From contig CM075765.1 of NCBI GenBank assembly GCA_037974665.1, forward strand, positions 3,043,501 to 3,107,500: 64,000 bases of DNA. The letters are read 5' to 3'. Shown here piece after piece: positions 34,429-46,107 of the stretch (its first letter is position 1; each line of letters begins with the position of its first letter). A program made the position numbers and the translations under genes. Under the pieces are notes generated by a model. It had not been told where the DNA came from. It saw only the letters and a list, made by a program, of their open reading frames with translations, and made no database searches. This DNA comes from Ehretia macrophylla. Its lineage: Eukaryota > Streptophyta > Magnoliopsida > Boraginales > Ehretiaceae.

Positions 34429-36680
34429 CAACCCCCAATCAGCGTATTGCTAGTCCCTAGCAATTGAAGCGATTTAAAAGATTATTGAATAAACGAACAT
34501 CAAATGATTTTTCTTTTCTTCCATTTTCACTCAAGTCAATACACCAAGCAAAAAGCTACAATTGTTAGAGATACTTCACAAATCGTCAACTCAGCATGTG
34601 TGAATGAGTTAGCAAGCACAATACTAACTCCTCATCTTCAGATATCACGACTCAAGTCCCCTTTCAGAGAATACATGTCAACTTAATCCTCACAGATATG
34701 ATCACTCAACAAGCAACAACACTCAGAGGATAAGGTGTAATACTCTCAACTAGTATATGTGAGTGGAGGAATATAAACAAATAAGAATCTCACATATAAG
34801 CATGAATGAAGGAACAGTAATAAAGAAGATATAATATTTAGTCTCATGAAAGGAATACCAAAAATACTTCATATCACCCTTTTAGATCCATCACATATAG
34901 TCAACATTTCCATGTAACCCCTAAGATCAAGTAAGGACTTTTTTAGGACGCAATGTAGGTAAAAATGATATATATATAGGGGTTAAGGTTAAGTGGTGAA
35001 TGTTGAAAGTGTCTCAAGATTACTTGGGAAATATTTTCAGCTTTCTGTTCAATATTCTTTTCTCATTCACATCTTTTACACTTCCATTAGTCTTTCACTA
35101 ACTTTTTTTCAAATTTTTTTTTTTTTTTTTCTTTTTTTCACCCATTTTTTTTTTTGCTTTTTTTTTTTGGGAAAAGTACACATTTCCATCACTATTTTTC
35201 TTCCCCTCAACTATGAAAACTTCAATAATGATAGAAAACGTCTCAAATAAGTCATCCTACTCCAATAAGATAAAATCACTAGTAACAAGAGTAGCTAATG
35301 CAACTAACAAATTTAAGCTCATAATCTCCATCAATGTTGAAAGAATGTTTCAACTTTCTACTTGAAACACTTTGGGGAAACAGGTTTCCGAAGGAAAGGC
35401 TAATTTCAAGGCTCAACGGGGCGACTAGCGGTTATGTAAAGAAAAGAAAAGAAAAAAAAGAATATATTATTATAAGGCTCAAAACAAGAAACAGGGTCTA
35501 ACTGTCATATCTTAAGGATATACATGGCTTACCTAAAATATCATGACTTCACTTCAAGTGTGACATAAAGAATTTTTAGGCAAATAAATGAAAGAATAAT
35601 GAGACTATTGAATGATATAACATGAGCTTCCACAAAGGAAAATAATTAGATAGCCAAGAAAGTAACACTCTGCAATAAATGATAGGCTCAAGACTCACAA
35701 AGGTTTAAATAGTTTTCACATATTCTCTTCAGGTTATCTCATCATTCAATCCTTCAACAAAAAGTAGTATTGTGTTGCAACATGAATGTGCAAGGAGCTG
35801 AATATGATGACAGTGAAGTCCTTTTCACAAAAGCGGCTAATTAACTTGGCATACAACTTAAGCTAAGACAAGGGAAAAAGAAGGGAGAAACAAAAATAAT
35901 GATGATTGAAAAATAACTCCCCACCCCCAATCAAAACCAAACATTGTCCTCAATGTTTAAAAATAAACTCTCAAATATATGCCACAATGAACGGAGAGTA
36001 AAAACAAATAAAGAAAGCGCATGAGAACAAGTTAGCTAAGAAAATAAAGTCTGTACGAGAACATACCTGAAGCACTTGATAAGGAAAAGGAGAACAATGC
36101 CTTAAATCTGAAACTATTTAGTGAAACCCAAAAAAAAACAAGAGAAAGCAAAGTAACAAGAAACAACAAAAATAATAAAAAAAATTTATTTTTATTTACT
36201 TTTTCCATTTTTTAATATTTTTTTGTTGGCCTACCCTATTTACATCCCCATAAAAAGGTTCCGAACTCTGGGAGGCACTAAAGCCGACTCTATGAAACAA
36301 TAAAAATAATGAACGAACTAAAACAAAAATAGAAAAAAAAAGATAGAATTTAAATACCTGGATCCATTTAATGTCAGCCAGTAAGACAAATCCTGTGAAA
36401 CTTCAGAAATAGAGTTAACCAAGTACATTAAAAATACGGAAGAGAGGCCATTAATTTCAAACCACCAACGTACTCAAACCCCGGTCAGTCTCCCATACTT
36501 AGGAGGGAAAGCTAGGCATTAGCTTTCGGCCAACGGTTTTACTTTCATAGTATCCATCCTAGTCAACCCCAAGACTTCCATTACACAAGAAAATCCATTT
36601 TTGAGAAAATGGTAAAGCCCACTATAACCCAGTGGAGGTCAAACCTAAAGTTAGGAAAAATATAAATTGCATATAAAGTA
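34429..36680 (-). mobile_element. Long non-coding 3' region of the Athila-like element
   Basis: About 2.2 kb between the end of pol and the polypurine tract. Athila-lineage elements often carry an env-like frame here; I see none, only stop-rich AT sequence with long T runs (35108-35170) and A-rich segments (36120-36190). It is either a decayed env-like region or an element without one. Confidence 0.7.
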
Positions 36681-36682
36681 TT

Positions 36683-39568
36683 TTAATCCTGATAAACAGG
36701 ATCATCTACCAGGACCTCTTCAATCTCTGGGTGTTTAAATTCTAGAAATGGTTTTAATCGTTGCCCATTTACTTTAAAAATATTACCATTCTGAGGATTT
36801 TCAATTTTAATAGCACCATGAGGATAGACAGTACGCACAACATATGGACCAGACCACCTAGATCTCAGTTTTCCTGGAAATAAATGTAAACGGGAATTAT
36901 ACAGCAAGACCTTTCGACCAGGCTCAAAGGATTTCCTAAAGATGTTAGAATCATGCACTTTCTTCATTCTATCTTTATATGACTTGGCACAATCATAAGC
37001 ATCATTACGGATTTCCTCCAACTCATTGAGTTGAAGTTTTCTTTGAAGACCTTCCTTATCAAGATCAAAATTTAAAGTTCTGATAGCCCAGTATGCCTTA
37101 TGCTCTAGCTCAACAGGAAGATGACATGCCTTACCAAACACTAGACGATATGGCGACATTCCAATGGGAGTCTTATATGCTGTCCTATATGCCCACAATG
37201 AATCATCTAATTTCAAAGACCAATCTTTTCATGTGGGATTTACAGTCTTTTCTAGAATTCTTTTTATCTCCCTATTGGATATTTCAACCTGGCCACTAGT
37301 CTGTAGGTGATAAGGAGTAGCTACCTTATGAGTAATGTCATATTTTTTCATTAACTGCTCAAATACCTTATTGCAAAAATGTTTACCCCCATCACTAATG
37401 ATAGCCCGTGGAGTACCAAATCGTGCAAAAATGTGTTCTTTCAAAAATTTAACAACTGTTCTATGATCATTACTCCTACATGCTTTAGCCTCTATCCATT
37501 TTGACACATAATCTATTGCAACTAGAATGTAAAGATTACCAAAAGAATTATGGAATGGCCCCATAAAATCAATACCCTAAACATAAAAAATATCAACAAT
37601 TAAAATTGGGTTCAAAGGCATCATGTTTTTCTTACCAATACTCCCTAATCTCTGGCATCGTTCACAAGCTCTACAATAATCATGTGAATCACGAAATATA
37701 GAAGGCCAATAAAATCCACATTGCAAAATTTTAGTAGCTGGTTTCCTAGAGCTAAAGTGACCACCACATACATGATCATGACAAAAAGAAATAATATTTT
37801 GTTGTTCACTTTCAGGAATGAATCTTCTAATAATCTGGTCAGGACAATATTTAAACAAGTAGGGGTCATCCCAAAAGAAATGTTTTACCTCAGACAAAAA
37901 CTTGAACTTATCTTGCTTGCTCCAATGTGTTGGTAGCTGATTTGTAACCAAGTAGTTTACAATATCAACATACCATGGTGTTTGAGAAATCTGTTGCAAC
38001 TGCTCATCAGGAAAAGACTCAACAATAGGAGAAACATTATCATCATGCTCAATCACTAATCTAGATAAATGATCAGCTACTACATTTTCTGATCCCTTTT
38101 TATCTTTAATCTCAAGATCAAATTCTTGAAGAAGTAAAATCCATCTAATGAGTCTAGCCTTAGCATCCTTTTTAGAGAACAAATATTTCAAAGCAGCATG
38201 ATCAGAAAATATGACAACTTTAGACCCTAGAATATAAGATCTGAATTTTTCCAAAGCAAAAATAACAGCCAATAGTTCTTTCTCAGTTGTGGAATAGTTC
38301 AATTGAGCATCATTCAGTGTTCTGCTAGCATAATAAATCACATGAGGAAGTTTATCAATTCGCTGACCTAAAACAGCACCAATCGCATAATCAAAATCAT
38401 CACACATAATTTCAAAAAGCACATTCCAATCAGGTGGTCTAATAATAGGTGCAGAAGTCAATTCATTTTTCAGTCTATTGAAAGCTTCAATGCATGCATC
38501 ATCAAAAACAAAAGGTGTATCCTTACCAAGGAGATTACATAAAGGTCTAGCTATCTTACTAAAATCTTTTATGAACCTCCTATAAAATCCTGCATGGCCA
38601 AGAAATGATCTAATTTCTTTTACATTCCTAGGAAAAGGAAGATTAGAAATCAAATCAATTTTTGCCTTATCTACTTCAATGCCCTTTTCAGATATGATAT
38701 GACCGAGCACAATACCCTTTTTAACCATGAAGTGACATTTTTCCCAATTAAGCACAAGATTCTTTTCTTTACACCTAGCTAGCACCAAAGATAAATTATG
38801 CAAACAAGTATCAAATGAAGTTCCAAAGACAGAAAAATCATCCATAAACACTTCTAAAAATTGCCCAACCATATCAGAAAAAATACTAATCATGCATCTT
38901 TGAAAAGTGTCCGGAGCATTGCACAACCCAAAAGGCATGTGACGATATGCAAAAGTGCCAAATGGACATGTAAATGTGGTCTTTTCTTGATCCTCAGGTG
39001 CAATTGCAATTTGACTATAACCAGAATATCCATCAAGAAAACAATAATATGTATGACCAGCTAATTTTTCCAACATCTGATCTATAAAAGGGAGAGGGAA
39101 GTGATCTTTCCTAGTCATAGAATTCAACTTACGATAATCAATACACACTCTCCACCCAGTTTTCACTCTTGTTGGAACTAGCTCATCATCTTCATTTTTA
39201 ACAACAGTTACACCAGACTTCTTAGGTACTACCTGCATAGGACTCACCCAATTACTATCAGAAATAGGATAGATAACACCCACATCTAAAAGTTTTAGAA
39301 TTTCAGCCTTTACCACATCTTGCATGATAGGATTTAGACGCCTTTGTGATTCACGTGTAGGCTTAGCATCTTCCTCCAAATGGATTCTATGCATAACAAC
39401 TGATGGACTAATACCCTTAATGTCTGCTATTTTCCAACCTATGGCCTCTTTATGCTCTTGTAAAACACTCACTAACTGACGTTCTTTAGACTCATCTAAA
39501 TCAGAAGCTACAATGGCGGGCAGTGTCTCATTAGCTCCTAAAAAGACATATTTAAGGGTATCTGGCAA
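36683..39568 (-). pseudogene. Athila-like pol: reverse transcriptase, RNase H, integrase
   Basis: One reading frame interrupted by two nonsense codons (37577-37579 and 37229-37231). In order: RT with [32 protein letters not shown], the [13 protein letters not shown] motif and the catalytic FMDDFS; RNase H with [20 protein letters not shown] and a conserved [10 protein letters not shown]; then integrase with a zinc domain (HDHVCGGHF...CRACERC) and a DDE core with Asp in GIDFMGPF, Asp in IISDGGKHF and Glu in [10 protein letters not shown]. The C-terminal integrase segment ends with a natural stop at 36683. All catalytic residues are present, so inactivation is due to the nonsense codons, both consistent with C-to-T/G-to-A transitions (TGG to TAG; CGA to TGA). 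Confidence 0.93.
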
Positions 39569-39619
39569 AGGCTTTAACTCTAACTTAGGTGGCTCTACTA
39601 CATATGGTAATGGTGGTGA

Positions 39620-40714
39620 TCAAGAAAGGGTAAGCGGTAATGGTTTAGGCTGCCACTTATCAACATTCATGAGAGGCACAGAATCTTGCAAATAATGAAC
39701 CTCAGCAACAACATTATCAATATCTAAATCAAAACCAAAATGAGCTAAACATGCTTCTAATGGGTCAACACAACTTGACTGCACAAATGCATCATGAACT
39801 AAATCTTCAATCGTATTAATTTCACAAACATCATCATTATCATAAGGCATTTGTTTACTTATATGGAAAATATTAAGCTCAACAGTCATGTTACCAAAAG
39901 AAATTTTCATCACACCATTCCTACAATTAATCAATGCATTTGATGTGGCTAAAAATGGATGACCCAAAAGAACATGAGTTTGCACAACAAGTTTATCAAC
40001 AGGCTCAGTATCCAGAACAACAAAATCCACCAGGAAGTAAAAAGTATCTACCTTAATCAAAACATCATCAATTATACCTCTCAGAATTTTTACTGATATA
40101 TCTGCTAACTGCAGTGTCATCCTAGTAGGCTTTAGCTCACCTAGACCTAATTGCAAGTAAACAGAGTAAGGCAGTAAATTCACATTTGCACCTAAATTTA
40201 GCAAAGCTCTCTCATTCTGATGTTCTCCAATTTTGCAAGAAATAGAAGGAGATCCAGGATCTTTATACTTAACAGGATATTTATTTTGAATCACTGAGCT
40301 CACCTGTTCTGTTAAAAATGCTTTCTTAGGAACATTTGTCTTTCTTTTTGCTGTAACAAGATCTTTCAAAAATTTAGCATATGCAGGCACTTGTTTAATG
40401 GCATCCAGAAAAGGTATATTTATTTGCACCTGCTTGAAGACCTCTAAAATGTCACCAACCTGTGCATTGTCCTTCTTACTAAGAAGCCTATGGGGAAATG
40501 GAGCTTTAGGCACGAACTCTTTAATTTCAGGCTCTATGACTCTAGGATATGACTCTTTAGGCTCTATAGGTGTATCATGTGATGAATGCACTCTACTTTC
40601 ATTATGATCATCCTCAGAGTTTTTAGCTTTCTCTACTTTCTTATTGCTACGCTCAGGAACAGTCACGTGGTTATCAATTTGCTTACCAGACCTAAGTGTA
40701 GTGATGGATTGCAC
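39620..40714 (-). pseudogene. Athila-like protease region
   Basis: In the same frame as the downstream RT, from which it is separated by one TGA (39620-39622). It contains the retropepsin-like segment with NLLPYSVYLQLGLGELKPT, but the catalytic triad reads N-L-G-A where the family has D-L-G-A, so the protease active site is lost (an AAT codon for an expected GAT). A GHPFLATSNALI block characteristic of the lineage follows. An upstream TAA at 40790-40792 separates it from gag. Confidence 0.88.
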
Positions 40715-40792
40715 ATGCTCTTGCCCTGAATTAGAACTAGATGCCCCATTAATAGCATATTGCCCCTTTGGATTGTGTATGGGCTGACTTTA

Positions 40793-42144
40793 AAATTTTT
40801 CTTTCTCTCTTTCTCCTACCTGTGTGGCCAACTGACCCATCTGAGTCTCTAACTTAGCAATGGCATTAGTGTTCAATTGAGTTGAATTTTTCATTTCCTG
40901 AATTGCCTGGGTCGTGGTCTGCATGAATGCTTTGAGAGTCTCCTCTAGTGATGATTGTTGCCTAGACTGACCTGCAAACTGAGGTGGAACCTGAGCATGA
41001 GAATAGTTCTAATTAAGTGGCCTAAACTGATTCTGATATTGCATTGGTGAGACAACTGGATTACCAGAAGGTTGATTTAATTTCCATGAAAGATTTGGAT
41101 GGTTCCTCAGATTAGGATTATATGTCTCTCCATAAGGATTGACAAATGGCCTTCCTAAATTATTAAGTGAATTTGCTTGTTCAACGTGACACTCATTATA
41201 TGCAGGCATAGAAGGACACATTGCAGTACATGCATAGGACTCACACAAATAGAACATATTTCATTATGAACATTGTTAACAGAACCTCCTCCATTATTCT
41301 TAGCTAAAGCATCTACTTTTCTTGTAAGAGTATCTAATCTAGCCTTTATATCAACCTCCTCACTAATCTCATACAACCCCCATTTCCTTGCTGTCTGAAC
41401 TGGCTTCTCTTTACGGTTAGAGAAATCCCATTGTTGTGAGCTCTCTAACAAACCTTCAAGAAAATTATATGCATCATCCTCTGTTAAACTCAAGAAACCC
41501 CCACCATTCATTGACTCTACCATATTCCTACTTGACTGCTTCAACCCATTATAAAAGTATTGCATTAATCTCCAAGTTTCAAAACCATGATGAGGACATT
41601 TAATTTGCAAAGCTTTAAACCTCTCCCAACTTTCATAAAATTTTTCATGCTCATCTTGACAAAAATCAATAATTTCTCTCCTTAAAGCATTAGTTTTATT
41701 CATGGGAAAGAATTTTGACAAAAACTTTTTTACCATTGCTGCCCAAGATGTAATAGATCCAGAAGGAAGAGAATTAAGCCATGCTTTGGCCTTATCCTTT
41801 AGTGAAAAAAGAAATAGGCGTAAGCGAATAGATTCTTCAGAAATTTTTTGAAATTTAAATGTAGTACATATTTCCAAAAATTCTTTAACATGCAAATAAG
41901 AATCCTCTATATCTAGACCATGAAAAGTGGGAAGAAGATTTATTACCTGTGGTTTTAGCTCAAAATGTGCGGCTGTAGTGGTAGGCAAAACTATGCATGA
42001 AGGAGGATTGGTAGAGATGGGGTAGAACAACTCCCTAAGAGGCTTAATCTCCTCTCCCTGTTGACTCATTTTAGATTCTTGTTCTAACTCAATGCTAACT
42101 AGCCTGTTTGTATGATCACGTGCCCAAACTTTCATGCAACACAA
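40793..42144 (-). pseudogene. Athila-like gag
   Basis: The frame runs from 42144 (the ATG at 42069, MSQQGEE, is an alternative start) with the retrotransposon gag core (IRLRLFLFSLKDKAKAWLNSL, ...FFP..KTNALRREI, FYESWERFK). Near 41240 a single frameshift within a CX2CX4H zinc-knuckle-like motif (CSICVSPMH) moves the continuation to the next frame, where NPYGETYNPNLRNHPNLSW, an Athila-type gag signature, follows. A stop at 41009-41011 breaks it again before the linker to protease. Confidence 0.9.
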
Positions 42145-42314
42145 ATATCACACAAAAAGAAACAAAGAAAGAAAATAAAAAAATGCACTTAATTTATTTT
42201 AATTTTATTTTCATTTATTATTATTATTTTTAATTAAGTTTGTTTTCAAAAAGCAATAAAACAACTAGTAGAAGAAAAACCTAATCAAAAGTCTTAAAAC
42301 TTATCTTATACAAG

Positions 42315-42332
42315 TCCCCGGCAACGGCGCCA
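42315..42332 (-). other. Primer-binding site, tRNA-Asp type
   Basis: The minus strand reads TGGCGCCGTTGCCGGGGA, the PBS typical of Athila/Tat-lineage elements and complementary to tRNA-Asp. It sits six bases inside the 5' LTR boundary at 42339. Confidence 0.93.
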
Positions 42333-42338
42333 AAAACT

Positions 42339-43039
42339 TGTTGTACGTTTTAAATTATTTGTAAGTGTACGAACCGTATGAAGGTATAGCTTAGGCAAAT
42401 ACGAGGTCGATCCCTCAGAGACTTGTTCAGTTAAGATCAAATTTTAGACTCAGATTTAGACTTCCTAATCTAGTTGGAAAGATTGATATTCTAGGTTGAG
42501 ATAAAATAATAAAAAACTAAACAATAAATCTAAATAAGTAAGACAATTAAAAATCCTAAGACAAAAGTAATTAATAATTTTAAGAACAAAAATAAAGTAA
42601 TACTAAAAGAATATATAATGAATCTAGAGACTTAATAAATAAATTCTAAAATAAGAACAACTAATAAATTGAATGAAATAAATTAATAAATTCTAAAACA
42701 AAAACAATTAATAACTTGAGTAAAATCAATTAAAATAAACTAAAACAAGGAAATATTAGAAAAGAAAAGAACTAATTAAATAAAAGACGAAAGTTAAAAA
42801 GCGAGACTAAACAAGTAATCGTAAAAGGCTAAGGTTCAGAATCCACCTTGCTAATCCTAACGTCAACTATATTTGATAATTAATTTTTCCCAAATTTTAC
42901 TACATGATAATCTCGCAGTCTAGCCTCGTTACCATGGAAGATATCATCTTTTAAGTCCTAAGTTAATAAATCCCAAAAGTATGTTTATTCTAACTTTGCA
43001 AAAGAATCTTCAAATTATTAATTGTATCCCAACTAGAAA
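42339..43039 (-). mobile_element. 5' LTR of the Athila-like element, first part
   Basis: Plus strand TGTTGTACGTTTT matches the 3' LTR at 32716 with few differences (for example ATTATTTGTAAGTGTACG versus ATTACTCGCAAGTGCACG). It is interrupted at 43040 by a palindromic insertion, and the AGAAA at 43035-43039 is the left target duplication. Confidence 0.9.
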
Positions 43040-44429
43040 TGATGCGAACCAGCCATGAGCGTCCAAGTTCAATGAACCATTTATTTGGGCGAATTTTCCA
43101 GCAAAGATTCAAGTCAATATTCTATTTTTCAAGATTCAAGAACTTTAAGATTCTTCAAGAAGTTTCAAGAAGATTTGATCAAGATTTGATTTCTTTGTAA
43201 TTCTATCTTAGTTTTGGTTTTAGTATTAATTTGAATTCTAATTTATTCGGTGTTCACACTAGGAAAAATACTTTCTTTGGCTGCAAGATTAGGTGTTCAC
43301 ATTAGAAAAGAGCTTTTCTTGGGCTGTAAGTTTGCTTCCTTTTTAGTTACTATTCATGTCACTATTCACGTGAATAGTTAATAGGAGTCTTTTCTTGGTC
43401 TCCAAGTTTGTTTCCTTTGACCTAGTTACTATTCACGTTTTTCTATTTCAGCTAGGGTTTAGGAGTCTTTTCTAATTAGGAAACTTATTTGTTCTTTGCC
43501 TATATAAGGCTGATTTTTGTGATAATAAAGGAGAGACAATTTTGATTCATTAAATTGTGAGATTATTCTCTTTGAGTTCTCCAAGAGACTCTTTCGAATT
43601 TATCAAGGGATTCCTTGTGGCGTTCAACCTTGACTTATCAAGCGGATTTCCATCCCCGTTTGTGGCATCTTCACCATACCAAGGTTCTTGCTTTGCTAAG
43701 CAACGGGTCGCGGTTTCCATCATATTCATTATACCAAGGTTCTTGTCTTGCTAGGCAAAGGGTCGCGGTTCCATCCATTCTTGAAAAGATCTTGGGTTTG
43801 TTTTACCATTCTTGGTATTGGGTTTCGGCACATGTTGACCAGGTTTGTATCACCCTTGATAAGTTCGAAAGAGTCTCTTGGAGAACTCAAGGAGAATAAT
43901 ATCACAATTTAATGAATCAAAATTGTCTCTCCTTTATTATCACAAAAATCAGCCTTATATAGGCAAAGAACAAATAAGTTTCCTAATTAGAAAAGACTCC
44001 TAAACCCTAGCTGAAATAGAAAAATGTGAATAGTAACTAGGTCAAAGGAAACAAACTTGGAGACCAAGAAAAGACTCCTATTAACTATTCACGTGAATAG
44101 TTACGTGAATAGTAACTAAAAAGGAAGCAAACTTGCAGCCTAAGAAAAGCTTCTTTATAGTGTGAACACCTAATCTTGCAGCCAAAGAAAGTATTTTTCC
44201 TAGTGTGAACACCGAATAAATTAGAATTCAAATTAATACTAAAACCAAAACTAAGATAGAATTACAAATAAATCAAATCTTGATCAAATCTTCAAATCTT
44301 CTTGAAACTTCTTGAAGAATCTTGAAGTTCTTGAATCTTGAAAATAGAATCTTGACTTGAATCTTTGCTGGAAAATTCGCCCAAATAAATGGTTCATTGA
44401 ACTTGGACGCTCATGGCTAGTTCGCATCA
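43040..44429. mobile_element. Palindromic LTR-derived insertion (fold-back)
   Basis: A 1390-bp insertion with TGATGCGAAC at one end and GTTCGCATCA at the other, flanked by a perfect 5-bp duplication AGAAA (43035-43039, 44430-44434). Its left 813 bp (43040-43852) is a full LTR related to that of the CRM-like element at 51431-59090. The remaining 577 bp (43853-44429) is an inverted copy of the first 570 bp. The arms enclose a 243-bp unpaired spacer (43610-43852). Each arm carries a TATATAAG box, at 43501-43508 on plus and 43954-43961 on minus, pointing at each other. There is no coding potential of its own: the open frames in the spacer (43557-43899) recur in every LTR of the family. Confidence 0.88.
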
Positions 44430-44434
44430 AGAAA

Positions 44435-45421
44435 TCACAATTAATATTCAACATTAAAAATCAAAACTTTCAATTATTAAGAACTATTCAAAGCATGAGG
44501 AAAACATGATTAAACCCATCTTAAGAAATTATCTCAACAATCGATGAAAGAATAAACATTAAACATGAATGATCAAGTTATGGGAAAAAATTAATTCACA
44601 AATATAGTATCTATTAAAATTAACAAGGTTTCATCGTCACCTTAACAAGAAAATTAGCCTGACATTCTAACGAAACTAAAATAACAATTTTGAAAAATAA
44701 ACATTATTTAAGTAAATTGAAGTAAAGGAAAGAAAACGTTACAGAGTTTAAATGCGAAGAAACTCCAAAAGCATCCTAATGTCTCGCAGAAGAAGAAAAA
44801 CTAATAAAACTAAACTAATTTTGTTATTGAATTTCCGCCGTTGCTGCTCTGCTCGCTGTCCTCTCCTGTTTCGTCTTTCTTGTGCCTTATATAGGCACAA
44901 AGGTTTTTTCCTCAACCGACCTTGGCCAATGGGCCAAGGCTTTGCTGACTTCAAATTTTTTTTTTATATATTCCAAGTCCAACTTGGACTTGTTTGCTTT
45001 TTTTTTTTAAATTTATTATTCCATGTCCAAAAGTGGACTTGGATGATGTACGACCAAGGCTTATGATAAGCCTTGGTCAACTTATTTTTTTTTTTCCTTT
45101 TTTTCTATTTTCTTTCCTTTCGTTTTATTTCTTTAAATTAAATATTCTTCAATAAGCTTTTGATCTTTTCTTCTCGTGCAATTCTTCAAAACCTTGCTTT
45201 AAGTGTTATTTCATCAACACAATTCTTGATCTGCATGTCCTCGAGTTCTTCATATTTAATTACTTTCTCACGTACAAATAACTTTTTAGCCCTAAAATAT
45301 AAAAAAGTCTCAAATAAGTGATAAACAAATTAATGACTTAATACTTATTAATTATGCTCAAATTGAATGTAACAAAGTCTAATTTAAATATAGAAAAATA
45401 TGCAAACCCCGACTTATATCG
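44435..45421 (-). mobile_element. 5' LTR of the Athila-like element, second part
   Basis: It resumes after the palindromic insertion and runs to GACTTATATC plus one changed base (A to G at 45421). Without the insertion the 5' LTR aligns throughout with the 3' LTR. The five bases beyond it (CCGGT) do not match the CTTGT before the 3' LTR, so no target duplication is evident. Confidence 0.88.
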
Positions 45422-45562
45422 CCGGTTAAGTGGGCCAAAATCGTAATTTTCAAAATTTTCAGGGCCAAAGTATAAATATTGAAAAGTATTGGGGCAAGAG
45501 TGCAGATAGATTGAGGGGTCAATCTTCAATTAATTATTTGAAAGTGGTTTAGAATTAATTAA
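45422..45562. other. Short spacer between retroelements
   Basis: 141 bp between the Athila-like 5' LTR and the next plus-strand LTR. No feature recognised. Confidence 0.4.
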
Positions 45563-46107
45563 TGTTTGTCTTCACTAGAAGACGAAAAACAATTTGCACT
45601 AAAAGACAAAAACCACAAAATGACAAACACTAAAAGATAAAAGACAACTTGCACAAAAAGACAAACAACAAGTTGCATGAAAATTGTCCAAATTGCCACT
45701 TGAAGATCTTTTTTGACACTTGGCTTTATCTTATTTTGATAAGGTTTGATTCTTACCACTTGGCATGATATCAATGAAGTCTTGCATAAATAGAGGACTT
45801 CATTGCATCTTCTTGTTTTTGCTCTTTGGCCGAAAATTACACACAATTAGAAGGCAAAATTCTCTCTTTCTCCTTTGTTGATTTTGGCCAAGTGAAGATA
45901 GTTTAGAAGGTTTTTGCTTCTTGCACTATAACTCATACACATTAGCTCTTAGGTATTAACTAAGGCTAGCATTTTAATTAGTTAGTCACCTTGTTGCTTT
46001 TGGATACCCATGGACCGAGTAGGACCTTTGCACATGCGAAGGAGTTTTGTCCGAGTCAAGATCTTCCTTCAAGTGTCTACATCTGAGTTCTCCACGCGAG
46101 GTATTCT
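45563..46107 (+). mobile_element. LTR of a plus-strand element (first part)
   Basis: It starts TGTTTGTCTT after AATTAATTAA and has ATAAATAGAGG near 45786 as a candidate TATA region. It ends at the ATTCT (46103-46107) that is the left target duplication of the chromovirus. The second part resumes at 62496 and is followed by a PBS, so the reconstructed LTR is about 834 bp. Confidence 0.75.

Noticed and set aside
35000..35250. Phe-rich open frame in the Athila-like 3' region as an env-like membrane protein
   Set aside because: It is a translation of poly-T runs, with no plausible protein composition or start.
43557..43899. Open frames in the palindromic insertion, repeated at 51388-51724 and 58064-58376
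   Set aside because: The same frames occur in each copy of this LTR and show no protein motif, so they are LTR sequence read by chance.
32711..45426. Target-site duplication of the Athila-like element
   Set aside because: CTTGT and CCGGT match at only three of five positions, so I do not claim it.
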